A stretch of 64,000 nt of DNA from Lacticaseibacillus hulanensis (GTDB lineage Bacteria > Bacillota > Bacilli > Lactobacillales > Lactobacillaceae): NCBI RefSeq assembly GCF_004010095.1, contig NZ_RRYD01000013.1, positions 1 through 64,000 on the forward strand. Direction: 5' to 3'. Numbering within the stretch: position 1 is the first letter of the stretch; each line of letters starts with the position of its first letter. The notes beneath the pieces are model-generated. The model was not told the DNA's origin, made no database searches, and was given only the letters and a program-made list of their open reading frames with translations. Both the position numbers and the translations under genes were made by a program. Shown piece by piece: positions 11,871 to 19,745 of the stretch.

Positions 11871-12762
11871 GCTGTCCGGCAGCGTCAGTCCTTTTGGTGG
11901 TGTGAGTTACCGAGTTGTTCTAGGGGCCGCGCCTGGGCGGGGCCGGTGCGCGTTCCGTGCGGCTGGGATTTTCCGTGCGGCCGGTTGAAGCCCCAAAAAC
12001 CGGGTCTTCAACCTAAAAATTCAGCCCCGAATGCCCGCTCTTCAGGTTACGAACTCAATACGTATTGTTAGGACCTGTGTGGAAGCTTTGTTCTTCCTGA
12101 CGGGTCTTAATTTTTGCCGGCTATGGTGTGGAGAAGCCCGATGCAAAAACCGCATCGGTCTTCTCTCACCATAGCTTTCACAGGAAAATCCCAGCCGCAC
12201 TACACGCGCACCGCCCCCGCCCAGTCGCTACAGCGTAGTTAAACTAATAGCTTACGCCATCACCGAATAAAACAGAAAGATCTGTCATACCGGAATCCGT
12301 CACGCTCAATGGACGTTATGTCGTCTAGTACACGGCGGTAACTAAAATGCTGCTTACTATCCAGCGGAGCGTTGTGGCGTTTGGCCGGAGGGTCCGGGCT
12401 GGGTCTCGGGTGTGCCGCCCAGCCGTGGCAACAAGAATAGAGGGTGTGACGACCGCGGTTTTTGCGGTTGGCACACCCTCTATTCTTGTGGGAAAAATTT
12501 AGATTTGTGTGAGGAGCACTCAGGATTTGGGTACGAGATAAAGGCTTCGATTACATACCAAGCATCGTACGAGTTAGGTTTCGGCGCGACGATGCAAAGC
12601 TAAATTTTTAGTCTGGAGACGGCGCTTTTCCGGCTCCAGACGACCGCCACAGCGACCACGGCGAAGCACACCCGAGGCCCAGCCCGGACCCGGAGGCCAA
12701 ACCCCGCAACGCGGAGCCCCCACTGGTCTACCTCAGCAACCACGCTGACGCTGCCGGACAGC
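11871..12762 (+). repeat. Large structured non-coding repeat, copy 1
   Basis: The 892-bp element is bounded by perfect 18-bp inverted repeats (GCTGTCCGGCAGCGTCAG at 11871-11888, its complement at 12745-12762). The left domain is closed by 11933-11952 with 12205-12224 (one mismatch) and 11957-11974 with 12183-12200 (18 bp perfect). It holds hairpins at 11983-12013, 12069-12109 and 12121-12174. The right domain is closed by about 12363-12417 with 12665-12718. It holds a hairpin at 12431-12489 (18-bp perfect stem), an AT-rich stem 12494-12508/12595-12609 around a variable loop, and a hairpin at 12611-12641. A linker (12225-12360) unlike the other copies joins them. No conserved protein frame and no clear target-site duplication. 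It ends 7 bases from the uvrA stop codon. Confidence 0.9.
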
Positions 12763-12769
12763 GACAGTG

Positions 12770-15619
12770 TTACTTTGCCCCTGCCTCACGTGCTTTGTCA
12801 CGGCGGAGGATTGCGCCCAGGTACTGGCCGGTGTAGCTGGCAGGTACGGCCGCAATCTGCTCTGGCGTCCCGGTGGCGACAATCTGGCCACCGCCGTCCC
12901 CGCCTTCAGGACCAAGGTCGATTACCCAGTCAGCACACTTGATGACGTCTAGGTTGTGTTCGATGACAAGCACGGTGTTCCCCTCATCAACCAGTCGCTG
13001 CAGGACTGACAGAAGACGGTTGATGTCGTCCGTGTGTAGCCCCGTGGTTGGTTCATCGAGAATGTAGAAGTTCTTACCCGTGCTCTTCTTTTGCAGTTCA
13101 CTGGCGAGCTTCATCCGCTGCGCTTCACCACCAGACAGCGTGGTTGCGGACTGGCCCATGCTGACGTAACCCAGGCCAACATCAACGATGGTCTGCAGCT
13201 TCCGCGCAATCTTTGGAATTGGTGCGAAGAACTGCACCGCCTCACTGACGGTCATGTCCAGCACTTCGGAGATGTTCTTGCCCTTGTACGTTACCTCAAG
13301 CGTTTCTGAGTTGTAACGCCGCCCGTGGCAGACTTCACAAGGAACGTAGACGTCAGGGAGGAAATTCATCTCAATCTTAATGATCCCGTCGCCCTTACAG
13401 TTCTCGCACCGGCCGCCCTTCACGTTGAAGCTGAAGCGACCCTTGCTGTACCCGCGCAGTTTGGCTTCCGTGGTCTGGGCAAACAGCCCGCGGATGTCGT
13501 CGAACACACTCGTGTACGTTGCCGGGTTACTACGTGGCGTCCGCCCAATTGGTGACTGGTCAATATCAATCACCTTTTCGAGCTGATCGTAGCCGCTGAT
13601 TTTGCGGTACGCACCCGGCTTGTTCGAGTTGTGATTCAGCTTCTGCTTTAGCGCCCGCTTCAGAATCGAGTTAACCAAGGTGGACTTACCCGAGCCGGAC
13701 ACACCCGTGACCGCTACGAATTTCCCCAGTGGGAACTTGGCGGTGATGTTCTTCAGGTTGTGTTCCGTCGCGCCGCTAACCGTAATCACGCCACCGTTAC
13801 CCGGACGGCGAACGTGCGGCACCTTGATGAACTTCTTACCCGATAGGTACTTCCCGGTTAGTGACTTGCGGCTGTGCATCACCTGCTTTGGTGTCCCGGC
13901 GGCCATCACCTGACCACCATTTTCACCAGCACCTGGGCCAATATCAATTAGATAATCGGCCGCAAGCATGGTGTCCTCGTCATGTTCAACAACAACCAGA
14001 GTATTCCCAAGGTCGCGCATCTTCTTCAGTGAATTGATGAGCCGGGCGTTATCGCGCTGGTGCAACCCGATAGATGGTTCGTCTAGGACGTACAATACGC
14101 CTGACAGATTCGAACCGATTTGGGTCGCGAGGCGAATACGCTGGGCCTCACCACCTGACAACGTGCCAGCACTGCGGGACAAGGTCAGGTAATCAAGGCC
14201 AACGTTAATCAGGAAGGTCAGGCGGTCCACAACCTCCTTCACAATCGGCTGGGCAACCACACTGTCCTGTTCGCCCAACTTAACCTTCTTGAAGAATGGC
14301 AATTCGTCCTTAATCGCGAGGTCACTGGCTTCGGCAATGTCGAGGCCGCCAACCTTGACCGCGAGTGCGGCGCGGTTCAACCGCTTGCCACCACACGCAG
14401 GGCACTTGAGGGCTGTCATGTAAAGCCGCATCTGTCCACGGGTGAAGTCGCTGTTGGTCTCGTGATAACGCCGGTCAATGTTCGGCATCACGCCTTCGAA
14501 TTCAACGTCCACATCGCGCACCCCACCGAAATCGTTCTCGTAGTGGAAGTGGAACAACTTGCCGTTACTGCCGTGCAGCACAAAGTCCTTCTGCGCGTCA
14601 GTCAGCTCCGCAAACGGAACGTCGAGCGGAACATTAAAGTGTTCGCAGGCCTGGCGCAGCAATTCTGGGTAATACTGTGAGCTAATCGGATTCCATGGTG
14701 CAATGGCGCCCTGCCGCAGGGTTAGACTGTCATCTGGCACAACCAAATCAACGTCCACGTTCAATTTTTGCCCTAGCCCATCACATTCAGGGCAGGCCCC
14801 AAACGGCGCGTTGAAACTAAAGAGCCGCGGTTCCAGCGCCCCGACGGAAAAACCACAAATTGGGCAAGCATAGTGTTCCGAAAAGACCAGGGGTTCGCCG
14901 CCAATAACGTCAACCACGGCATAGCCATCAGACAGGCGCAGGGACGCTTCGAACGAATCGAATAGGCGCGAACGGACATCATCCTTGATTACAATTCGGT
15001 CAATGACAATATCAATATCGTGGAACTTCTTCTTGTCCACCTCAAAATCGGGATTAACGTCCACGATTTCACCATCAACGCGCATCCGCACGTAACCTTC
15101 ACGTTGAATCTTGGCGAAGACCTTCTTGTGTTCACCCTTCCGGTGGCGCACAACCGGACTCATAATCTGGATGCGCGTCCGTTCGGGCAGTTCCAAAACG
15201 TGGTTCACCATTTGTTCGACCGACTGGCTCTCAATCTTGGTCCCATCGTTTGGACAAATTGGCGTACCAACCCGCGCCCACAGGAGCCGCAAATAATCAT
15301 TGATTTCCGTAACCGTCCCCACGGTACTGCGGGGGTTCTTGGACGTGGTTTTTTGATCGATAGAAATGGCGGGGGATAAGCCGTCGATTGAATCAACGTC
15401 GGGTTTGTCCATTTGGCCGAGGAACTGGCGTGCGTATGCCGAGAGACTCTCGACATACCGCCGTTGCCCCTCCGCATACAGGGTGTCAAAGGCCAGCGAG
15501 CTTTTACCTGAGCCGGATAAACCAGTCACCACCACCAATTTGTCGCGGGGAATGGTGACGTCAATATTTTTTAAGTTGTGGCTACGAGCGCCGTGAATTT
15601 CAATCTTATCTGCTGCCAT
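12770..15619 (-). CDS. uvrA: Excinuclease ABC subunit A
   Basis: Damage-recognising ATPase of nucleotide excision repair; dimerises, loads UvrB on the lesion and leaves. The 949 residues are standard. There are two ABC ATPase halves: Walker [11 protein letters not shown] (about 34) and [10 protein letters not shown] (about 640), with LSGGEAQRI and LSGGEAQRM signatures. Zinc modules are CPICG...CPEC and CENC...CEVC. ATG with a gaggt site. It lies 71 bases after uvrB with no terminator between, so uvrBA is probably one unit. Its 3' end abuts repeat copy 1 with no other visible terminator. Confidence 0.98.
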   Translation of the reverse strand: MAADKIEIHGARSHNLKNIDVTIPRDKLVVVTGLSGSGKSSLAFDTLYAEGQRRYVESLSAYARQFLGQMDKPDVDSIDGLSPAISIDQKTTSKNPRSTVGTVTEINDYLRLLWARVGTPICPNDGTKIESQSVEQMVNHVLELPERTRIQIMSPVVRHRKGEHKKVFAKIQREGYVRMRVDGEIVDVNPDFEVDKKKFHDIDIVIDRIVIKDDVRSRLFDSFEASLRLSDGYAVVDVIGGEPLVFSEHYACPICGFSVGALEPRLFSFNAPFGACPECDGLGQKLNVDVDLVVPDDSLTLRQGAIAPWNPISSQYYPELLRQACEHFNVPLDVPFAELTDAQKDFVLHGSNGKLFHFHYENDFGGVRDVDVEFEGVMPNIDRRYHETNSDFTRGQMRLYMTALKCPACGGKRLNRAALAVKVGGLDIAEASDLAIKDELPFFKKVKLGEQDSVVAQPIVKEVVDRLTFLINVGLDYLTLSRSAGTLSGGEAQRIRLATQIGSNLSGVLYVLDEPSIGLHQRDNARLINSLKKMRDLGNTLVVVEHDEDTMLAADYLIDIGPGAGENGGQVMAAGTPKQVMHSRKSLTGKYLSGKKFIKVPHVRRPGNGGVITVSGATEHNLKNITAKFPLGKFVAVTGVSGSGKSTLVNSILKRALKQKLNHNSNKPGAYRKISGYDQLEKVIDIDQSPIGRTPRSNPATYTSVFDDIRGLFAQTTEAKLRGYSKGRFSFNVKGGRCENCKGDGIIKIEMNFLPDVYVPCEVCHGRRYNSETLEVTYKGKNISEVLDMTVSEAVQFFAPIPKIARKLQTIVDVGLGYVSMGQSATTLSGGEAQRMKLASELQKKSTGKNFYILDEPTTGLHTDDINRLLSVLQRLVDEGNTVLVIEHNLDVIKCADWVIDLGPEGGDGGGQIVATGTPEQIAAVPASYTGQYLGAILRRDKAREAGAK

Positions 15620-15690
15620 ATTTACCTCAAATATTCTGGGCCTGCATGTAACTTGCCCTTAAAGCATTGCGCCGAGCACGATTCATGCCC

Positions 15691-17691
15691 TTATTTTTCC
15701 AATTCCAGAATTGTATCACGCAAACTTGCCGCCTGCTCGAAGTCGAGCTTCTTGGCCGCCGCGCGCATCTGTTCACGCAAGTTGCTGATGAGCTCCTGCT
15801 TTTCTTCCTTGGACATATCCGCCAAATCGACTTCCGCAAACGACTTATCCGCGTCAGCATCCGCATCTGGCTTAACGGCCGAAATGTTGTCGCGAATCGG
15901 CTTGATGATGGTCTTTGGTGTGATGTGGTGCTCTTCGTTAAACTTCTCTTGGATTTCGCGCCGCCGTCTGGTCTCATCAATGGCCCCCTGCATGGAGTCG
16001 GTGATGCGGTCGGCGTACATAATGACCCGCCCGTGTTCATTCCGGCTGGCCCGCCCAATCGTCTGGATGAGTGACCGTTCCGCCCGCAGGAAGCCTTCCT
16101 TGTCCGCATCGAGAATGGCAATGAGCGATACTTCGGGCACATCAATTCCTTCACGCAGCAGGTTAATCCCAATCAGCACGTCGAACTTCCCGAGCCGCAA
16201 ATCCCGGATGATTTGGGTCCGCTCAAGGGTCTTGATGTCCGAGTGCAGGTACTTAACCTTGATGCCCAGTTCCTTCATGTAATCCGTCAGGTCTTCCGCC
16301 ATTTTCTTGGTGAGGGTCGTGACAAATACACGCTCGTGCTTCTCCACGCGCTTGTTGATTTCGGACACCAAGTCGTCAATCTGGCCCATAATTGGCCGCA
16401 CCTCAATCTGCGGATCAAGTAGCCCCGTTGGCCGAATAATCTGCTCGGCCACGTCTTTTTCGGGCACCCGTTCCTGTTCGTAGGGACCAGGAGTGGCCGA
16501 AACGTACAGAATCTGGTTAACCCGTTCCTCAAATTCGCTCAGCTTAAGTGGCCGGTTATCCAGTGCACTCGGCAGGCGGAACCCGTAGTCAATGAGCGTC
16601 TGTTTCCGCGCCCGGTCACCGTTGTACATCGCCCGCACTTGGGGCATGGTCACGTGGCTTTCGTCGACCATGATGAGAAAGTCCTTGGGGAAGAAGTCCA
16701 GCAGCGTGTACGGTGGCTCGCCCGGCTTGCGGCCGTCCATGTGCCGGGAATAGTTTTCAATCCCGCTGGTAAAGCCCATTTCCCGCAGCATTTCAATGTC
16801 GTAATTGGTGCGCTGCTCAAGCCGCTGTGCCTCAAGCAACTTGTTTTCACCGCGCAATTCCTTGAGCCGTGAATCGAGCTCAGCGCTGATGCTGGCGATT
16901 GCGTGTTCCATCGCGTCGTCGTTGGTCATGAAGTGGGTCGCTGGGAAAATCGCAACGTGCTCGCGCGTGCCGATAATCTCCCCGGTCAGGGCGTCAACTT
17001 CAGTAATGCGGTCAATCTCATCCCCGAAGAACTCCACGCGAATGGCGTGTTCGTCACCACTGGCCGGGAAAATTTCAACCACATCCCCACGCACGCGAAA
17101 CCGGCCACGCTGGAAGTCAATGTCGTTGCGGTCGTACTGGATGTCGACCAGGTTCCGCAGCAGCGAGTTCCGGTCAATTTCTTGGCCCACGTGCAGCGAG
17201 ATCAGGTGGTCAAAGTATTCCTTTGGGTCCCCTAATCCGAAAATGCTGGAAACGGACGCCACAACAATTACGTCGCTGCGGGTCAGCAGCGAACTAGTTG
17301 CTGAGTGCCGCAACTGGTCGATTTCATCGTTGATTGCCGAGTCTTTTTCGATGTACGTATCAGAACTTGGCACGTACGCTTCGGGCTGGTAGTAATCATA
17401 GTATGAAACAAAGTATTCCACGGCGTTGTGGGGGAAGAACTGCTTGAATTCCCCGTACAACTGCCCTGCCAGGGTTTTGTTGTGCGAGAGAATGAGCGTT
17501 GGCCGGTTCAGGTTCGCAATCACGTTACTCATCGTGAAAGTTTTCCCGGTCCCAGTGGCACCCAGCAGAATCTGTTCTTTCTCCCCGGCCTTAAAGCCCG
17601 CAGTCAGTTGGGCAATTGCCTGGGGCTGATCCCCCGCTGGTTTGTACGGCGAAACCAATTCAAACTTACGCTGTTCACGTGTGTCATCCAT
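15691..17691 (-). CDS. uvrB: Excinuclease ABC subunit B
   Basis: Central helicase-like subunit of nucleotide excision repair. The 666 residues contain Walker A ([10 protein letters not shown]), the damage-inserting beta-hairpin ([20 protein letters not shown]), DESH box, helicase motif VI region (QTIGRASRN) and a C-terminal UVR domain (about 625-660) that contacts UvrC. The frame stays open to 17805, but the ATG at 17691 starts [23 protein letters not shown]-type sequence and has ggaggga 7 bases upstream. Leader features suggest SOS and possibly attenuation control. Confidence 0.97.
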   Translation of the reverse strand: MDDTREQRKFELVSPYKPAGDQPQAIAQLTAGFKAGEKEQILLGATGTGKTFTMSNVIANLNRPTLILSHNKTLAGQLYGEFKQFFPHNAVEYFVSYYDYYQPEAYVPSSDTYIEKDSAINDEIDQLRHSATSSLLTRSDVIVVASVSSIFGLGDPKEYFDHLISLHVGQEIDRNSLLRNLVDIQYDRNDIDFQRGRFRVRGDVVEIFPASGDEHAIRVEFFGDEIDRITEVDALTGEIIGTREHVAIFPATHFMTNDDAMEHAIASISAELDSRLKELRGENKLLEAQRLEQRTNYDIEMLREMGFTSGIENYSRHMDGRKPGEPPYTLLDFFPKDFLIMVDESHVTMPQVRAMYNGDRARKQTLIDYGFRLPSALDNRPLKLSEFEERVNQILYVSATPGPYEQERVPEKDVAEQIIRPTGLLDPQIEVRPIMGQIDDLVSEINKRVEKHERVFVTTLTKKMAEDLTDYMKELGIKVKYLHSDIKTLERTQIIRDLRLGKFDVLIGINLLREGIDVPEVSLIAILDADKEGFLRAERSLIQTIGRASRNEHGRVIMYADRITDSMQGAIDETRRRREIQEKFNEEHHITPKTIIKPIRDNISAVKPDADADADKSFAEVDLADMSKEEKQELISNLREQMRAAAKKLDFEQAASLRDTILELEK

Positions 17692-17780
17692 GACTATCCC
17701 TCCACTCGCGTTGCGCCGCCCACTTCTGCCCAAATGCGCAGAAATGCGGTTTGCAACAGCTTCTTCGGCAGTACTCACAC

Positions 17781-17813
17781 AAAAAAGCGGATCAGTGAAA
17801 TTCACGAATCCGC
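17781..17813 (-). terminator. Terminator-like hairpin in the uvrB leader
   Basis: Minus-strand stem gcggat / atccgc, extended inside by gtgaa/ttcac, followed directly by six T residues. It lies between the LexA box and the uvrB start codon, so it would stop transcripts before uvrB. It may be an attenuator, or a second terminator for upstream pilus transcripts if the true uvrB promoter lies after it. Confidence 0.65.
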
Positions 17814-17847
17814 CTTGTGCGGACGGCTACCGTTAAGTTACTACCTT

Positions 17848-17884
17848 CTTGTAAGGAAAGTCTACCACAGCGAACACACTTTCG
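17848..17884 (-). promoter_or_regulatory. LexA (DinR) box and possible uvrB promoter
   Basis: CGAACACACTTTCG at 17871-17884 differs by one base from the Bacillus-type SOS box CGAACRNRYGTTYG. A weak promoter, -35 TGTTCG inside the box and -10 TACAAG at 17848-17853 (17-bp spacer), would be blocked by LexA. The box is read directly; the promoter is weak. Confidence 0.65.
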
Positions 17885-17895
17885 CTAGTCGAAAC

Positions 17896-17947
17896 GCGAA
17901 AAGAAACGCGCACCACAGTGGCGTAAAAGCCCATTGTGACGCGCGTT
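17896..17947 (-). terminator. Terminator of the pilus operon
   Basis: Stem aaacgcgcgtcaca / tgtggtgcgcgttt around a loop, followed by a T-rich stretch (cttttc) on the minus strand, 49 bases past the last pilin stop codon. Confidence 0.7.
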
Positions 17948-17995
17948 TGTCGGCTGCTAGTGGTCGCAGCTTAATTCAAATCTACAAAAAAATTT

Positions 17996-19117
17996 TTAAT
18001 CAACTACCCGGCGCTTAACGTACACAATTGCACCCACGGCGACCATCGCCGTACCGACAGCGATGAGGGCAATGATACCCTTACCACCAGTGTGCGGCAG
18101 AATGCTTTCCGGCATATCACTCACCTGATTGGTCACATCATTTTTATCGTCACCGGAAGCGACTTGGCCAACCTTAACCACGCCGCCCGCGATTGTGAAC
18201 TTATCGGTGTATCCAGCTGGGGCCGTGATTTCCTGCAAGCCGTAATGACCGCGCTTGCTGAGGCCCTTGATGGTGTTGTCCGTGACCGTTTCGGGGAAGG
18301 CGCCAAAGCCAAACCGGCCATCGCTATCCGAGGTAAACTTGGTCGCATCGTCAGTGGATGTCACCCAGGTCACATCTTCTGGCGTCACGGAAAAACCGGT
18401 AACCGCTTTTTGCCCTTCAATCCGTGCGTAACGCAGGTCATCCCCATTTTTGCGGGTGACGTAAAAGACGGCCTTCGCCAGTGGCGTCTCGGGATTATAC
18501 TGGTCCACCTTCCGGAATTGCAAGTAGTAAGTATCCTTCACCGCATCCTTGGGGTAAACGTACAATTGGCTCGGATATTCGCCCGCTGCATTCCGCGCCG
18601 GTAACCCCAACAGAAAATCGTAGGACTGCTGGAACCCGGTTGGGGTGTGGCTTTCACGGAACAGGTAAACCGCACTGTGCCCGTTGCTTTGGGTCGGCAA
18701 TTCTGTGGTCGCCTGACCGTTGGACGTGCCAATCACCTTTACCGCCTGCGCTTTGGAAACGTCAAAGTGCTTGGCCGTATACGGGTTAGCGTCCGTTGGT
18801 CCGTTGACTTCACCAATGTTGTCCTTGGTGATGCCGGGCTCGCCAATTGCTTGCCAGTACTGATCCGTCACGTCATACACGGTGTAAATGGCACCGTTGA
18901 CCCGTTCCTTTGCATCAGAAGGGTCGGGACCGATTGTCGGGTCATGCTCTGTTAGGTCATCCCCCGACTTGTATTTAATCAACGTAATTGTCTGTTTCTC
19001 CGGTGCTTTTGTTGCAGCATTAGCCGATGCCGCCGCCGCACTGGCACCAACGCCAAGGGCAAGCAGTGCTGCACCGAGCGCCGCTGAAATGCGCCGCCCT
19101 AGCCTGTTCAATTTCAT
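17996..19117 (-). CDS. spaA: SpaA-like major pilin, LPHTG-anchored
   Basis: Predicted backbone subunit of a sortase-assembled pilus. The 373 residues have a signal peptide (about 1-38, ending SANAA), and the pilin motif ends VYPK with Lys190, the residue class C sortase would join to the next subunit. There is an E-box (LQEITAPAGY, Glu296) typical of isopeptide-bonded CnaB domains. Sorting signal LPHTG is at 340-344, followed by a membrane span and an RR tail. The ATG at 19117 is used because aaagg lies 12 bases upstream. Third gene of the operon, 4 bases after the second. Symbol given by resemblance to spaCBA of L. rhamnosus. Confidence 0.8.
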   Translation of the reverse strand: MKLNRLGRRISAALGAALLALGVGASAAAASANAATKAPEKQTITLIKYKSGDDLTEHDPTIGPDPSDAKERVNGAIYTVYDVTDQYWQAIGEPGITKDNIGEVNGPTDANPYTAKHFDVSKAQAVKVIGTSNGQATTELPTQSNGHSAVYLFRESHTPTGFQQSYDFLLGLPARNAAGEYPSQLYVYPKDAVKDTYYLQFRKVDQYNPETPLAKAVFYVTRKNGDDLRYARIEGQKAVTGFSVTPEDVTWVTSTDDATKFTSDSDGRFGFGAFPETVTDNTIKGLSKRGHYGLQEITAPAGYTDKFTIAGGVVKVGQVASGDDKNDVTNQVSDMPESILPHTGGKGIIALIAVGTAMVAVGAIVYVKRRVVD

Positions 19118-19121
19118 TGTT

Positions 19122-19745
19122 TTACACAACCTTTCGTTTATTAAAACCGTGAAGTTTAATCATTAAGTAGCCGCCGAGCACAACAACGCCAAGACCCGTT
19201 AGCCACCAAAGCTTGGCACTACCGGTCTGGGGGAGCTTTCCCTGTTTGCTTGTCGCATTCCGCTGCCCCGCCCCTCTTGGCGGTGCGCCACCAGTGTCCG
19301 GCAAAGGGGGGAGTGATTTCGGATATACGTGTGCAATTTCCCCCGCTAACCCGCCTTCATGCACCGAAGGCATCACCACCACAACCGGCTGAATGGGTTC
19401 AGTATCACTGCGGGTTTGAATCAGGTACACCGCTCGCTGGCCTGCCTTTTGGGTCGGCAGCACAAATGTCGCTTGTCCCTGCGCCGCCACGCGTGTTTGC
19501 ACTGGCCTGCTCACAGGCCTAGTCTGTGCAATCACCTCTTGCCGGTCTTGCAGTGACACCTTGTGCTGAAGAACACTCTTCGTCCAAAAGGCATCCGTAA
19601 CGTCAAAAACGGCGACCACGGCTGACTCACCTGCAGGCAGCTGCACCGTAAGCGTCTGCGTTGTTGCTGCCGCCTGTACTGGTCCCGCACGGACACTCAC
19701 CAGCGCAAAGATGGTTAACAACGCCGCCCATATTTTCCGCCTCAT
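19122..19745 (-). CDS. spaB: SpaB-like minor or basal pilin with two LPXTG-type motifs
   Basis: Predicted minor pilin that would end polymerisation and attach the pilus to the wall. The 207 residues have a signal peptide (about 1-26), a single compact domain, a VYPK motif at 140-143, an LPDTG at 148-152 and a second LPQTG at 171-175 followed by a membrane span and a KRK tail. Only the second is placed as a normal sorting signal. The Pro-rich, Gly-rich link between them is unusual. Its start overlaps the spaC-like stop by 4 bases (ATGA). Confidence 0.72.
   Translation of the reverse strand: MRRKIWAALLTIFALVSVRAGPVQAAATTQTLTVQLPAGESAVVAVFDVTDAFWTKSVLQHKVSLQDRQEVIAQTRPVSRPVQTRVAAQGQATFVLPTQKAGQRAVYLIQTRSDTEPIQPVVVVMPSVHEGGLAGEIAHVYPKSLPPLPDTGGAPPRGAGQRNATSKQGKLPQTGSAKLWWLTGLGVVVLGGYLMIKLHGFNKRKVV

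Noticed and set aside
12412-12603. Similar small frames in repeat copies 1 and 2 (12412-12603 and 31058-31252), sharing CGKNLDLCEE
   Set aside because: Similarity comes from the shared hairpin. Starts and ends differ, copy 3 does not keep the same protein, and stem changes follow base pairing, not codons.
11871-12762. CRISPR array as an explanation of the repeats
   Set aside because: The repeats are three widely separated long elements, not short regularly spaced ones, and no cas genes are present.
17692-17995. A missing or degraded sortase gene between the last pilin and uvrB
   Set aside because: No reading frame or remnant with a TLxTC-type motif is seen; the stretch holds terminators and the uvrB leader.
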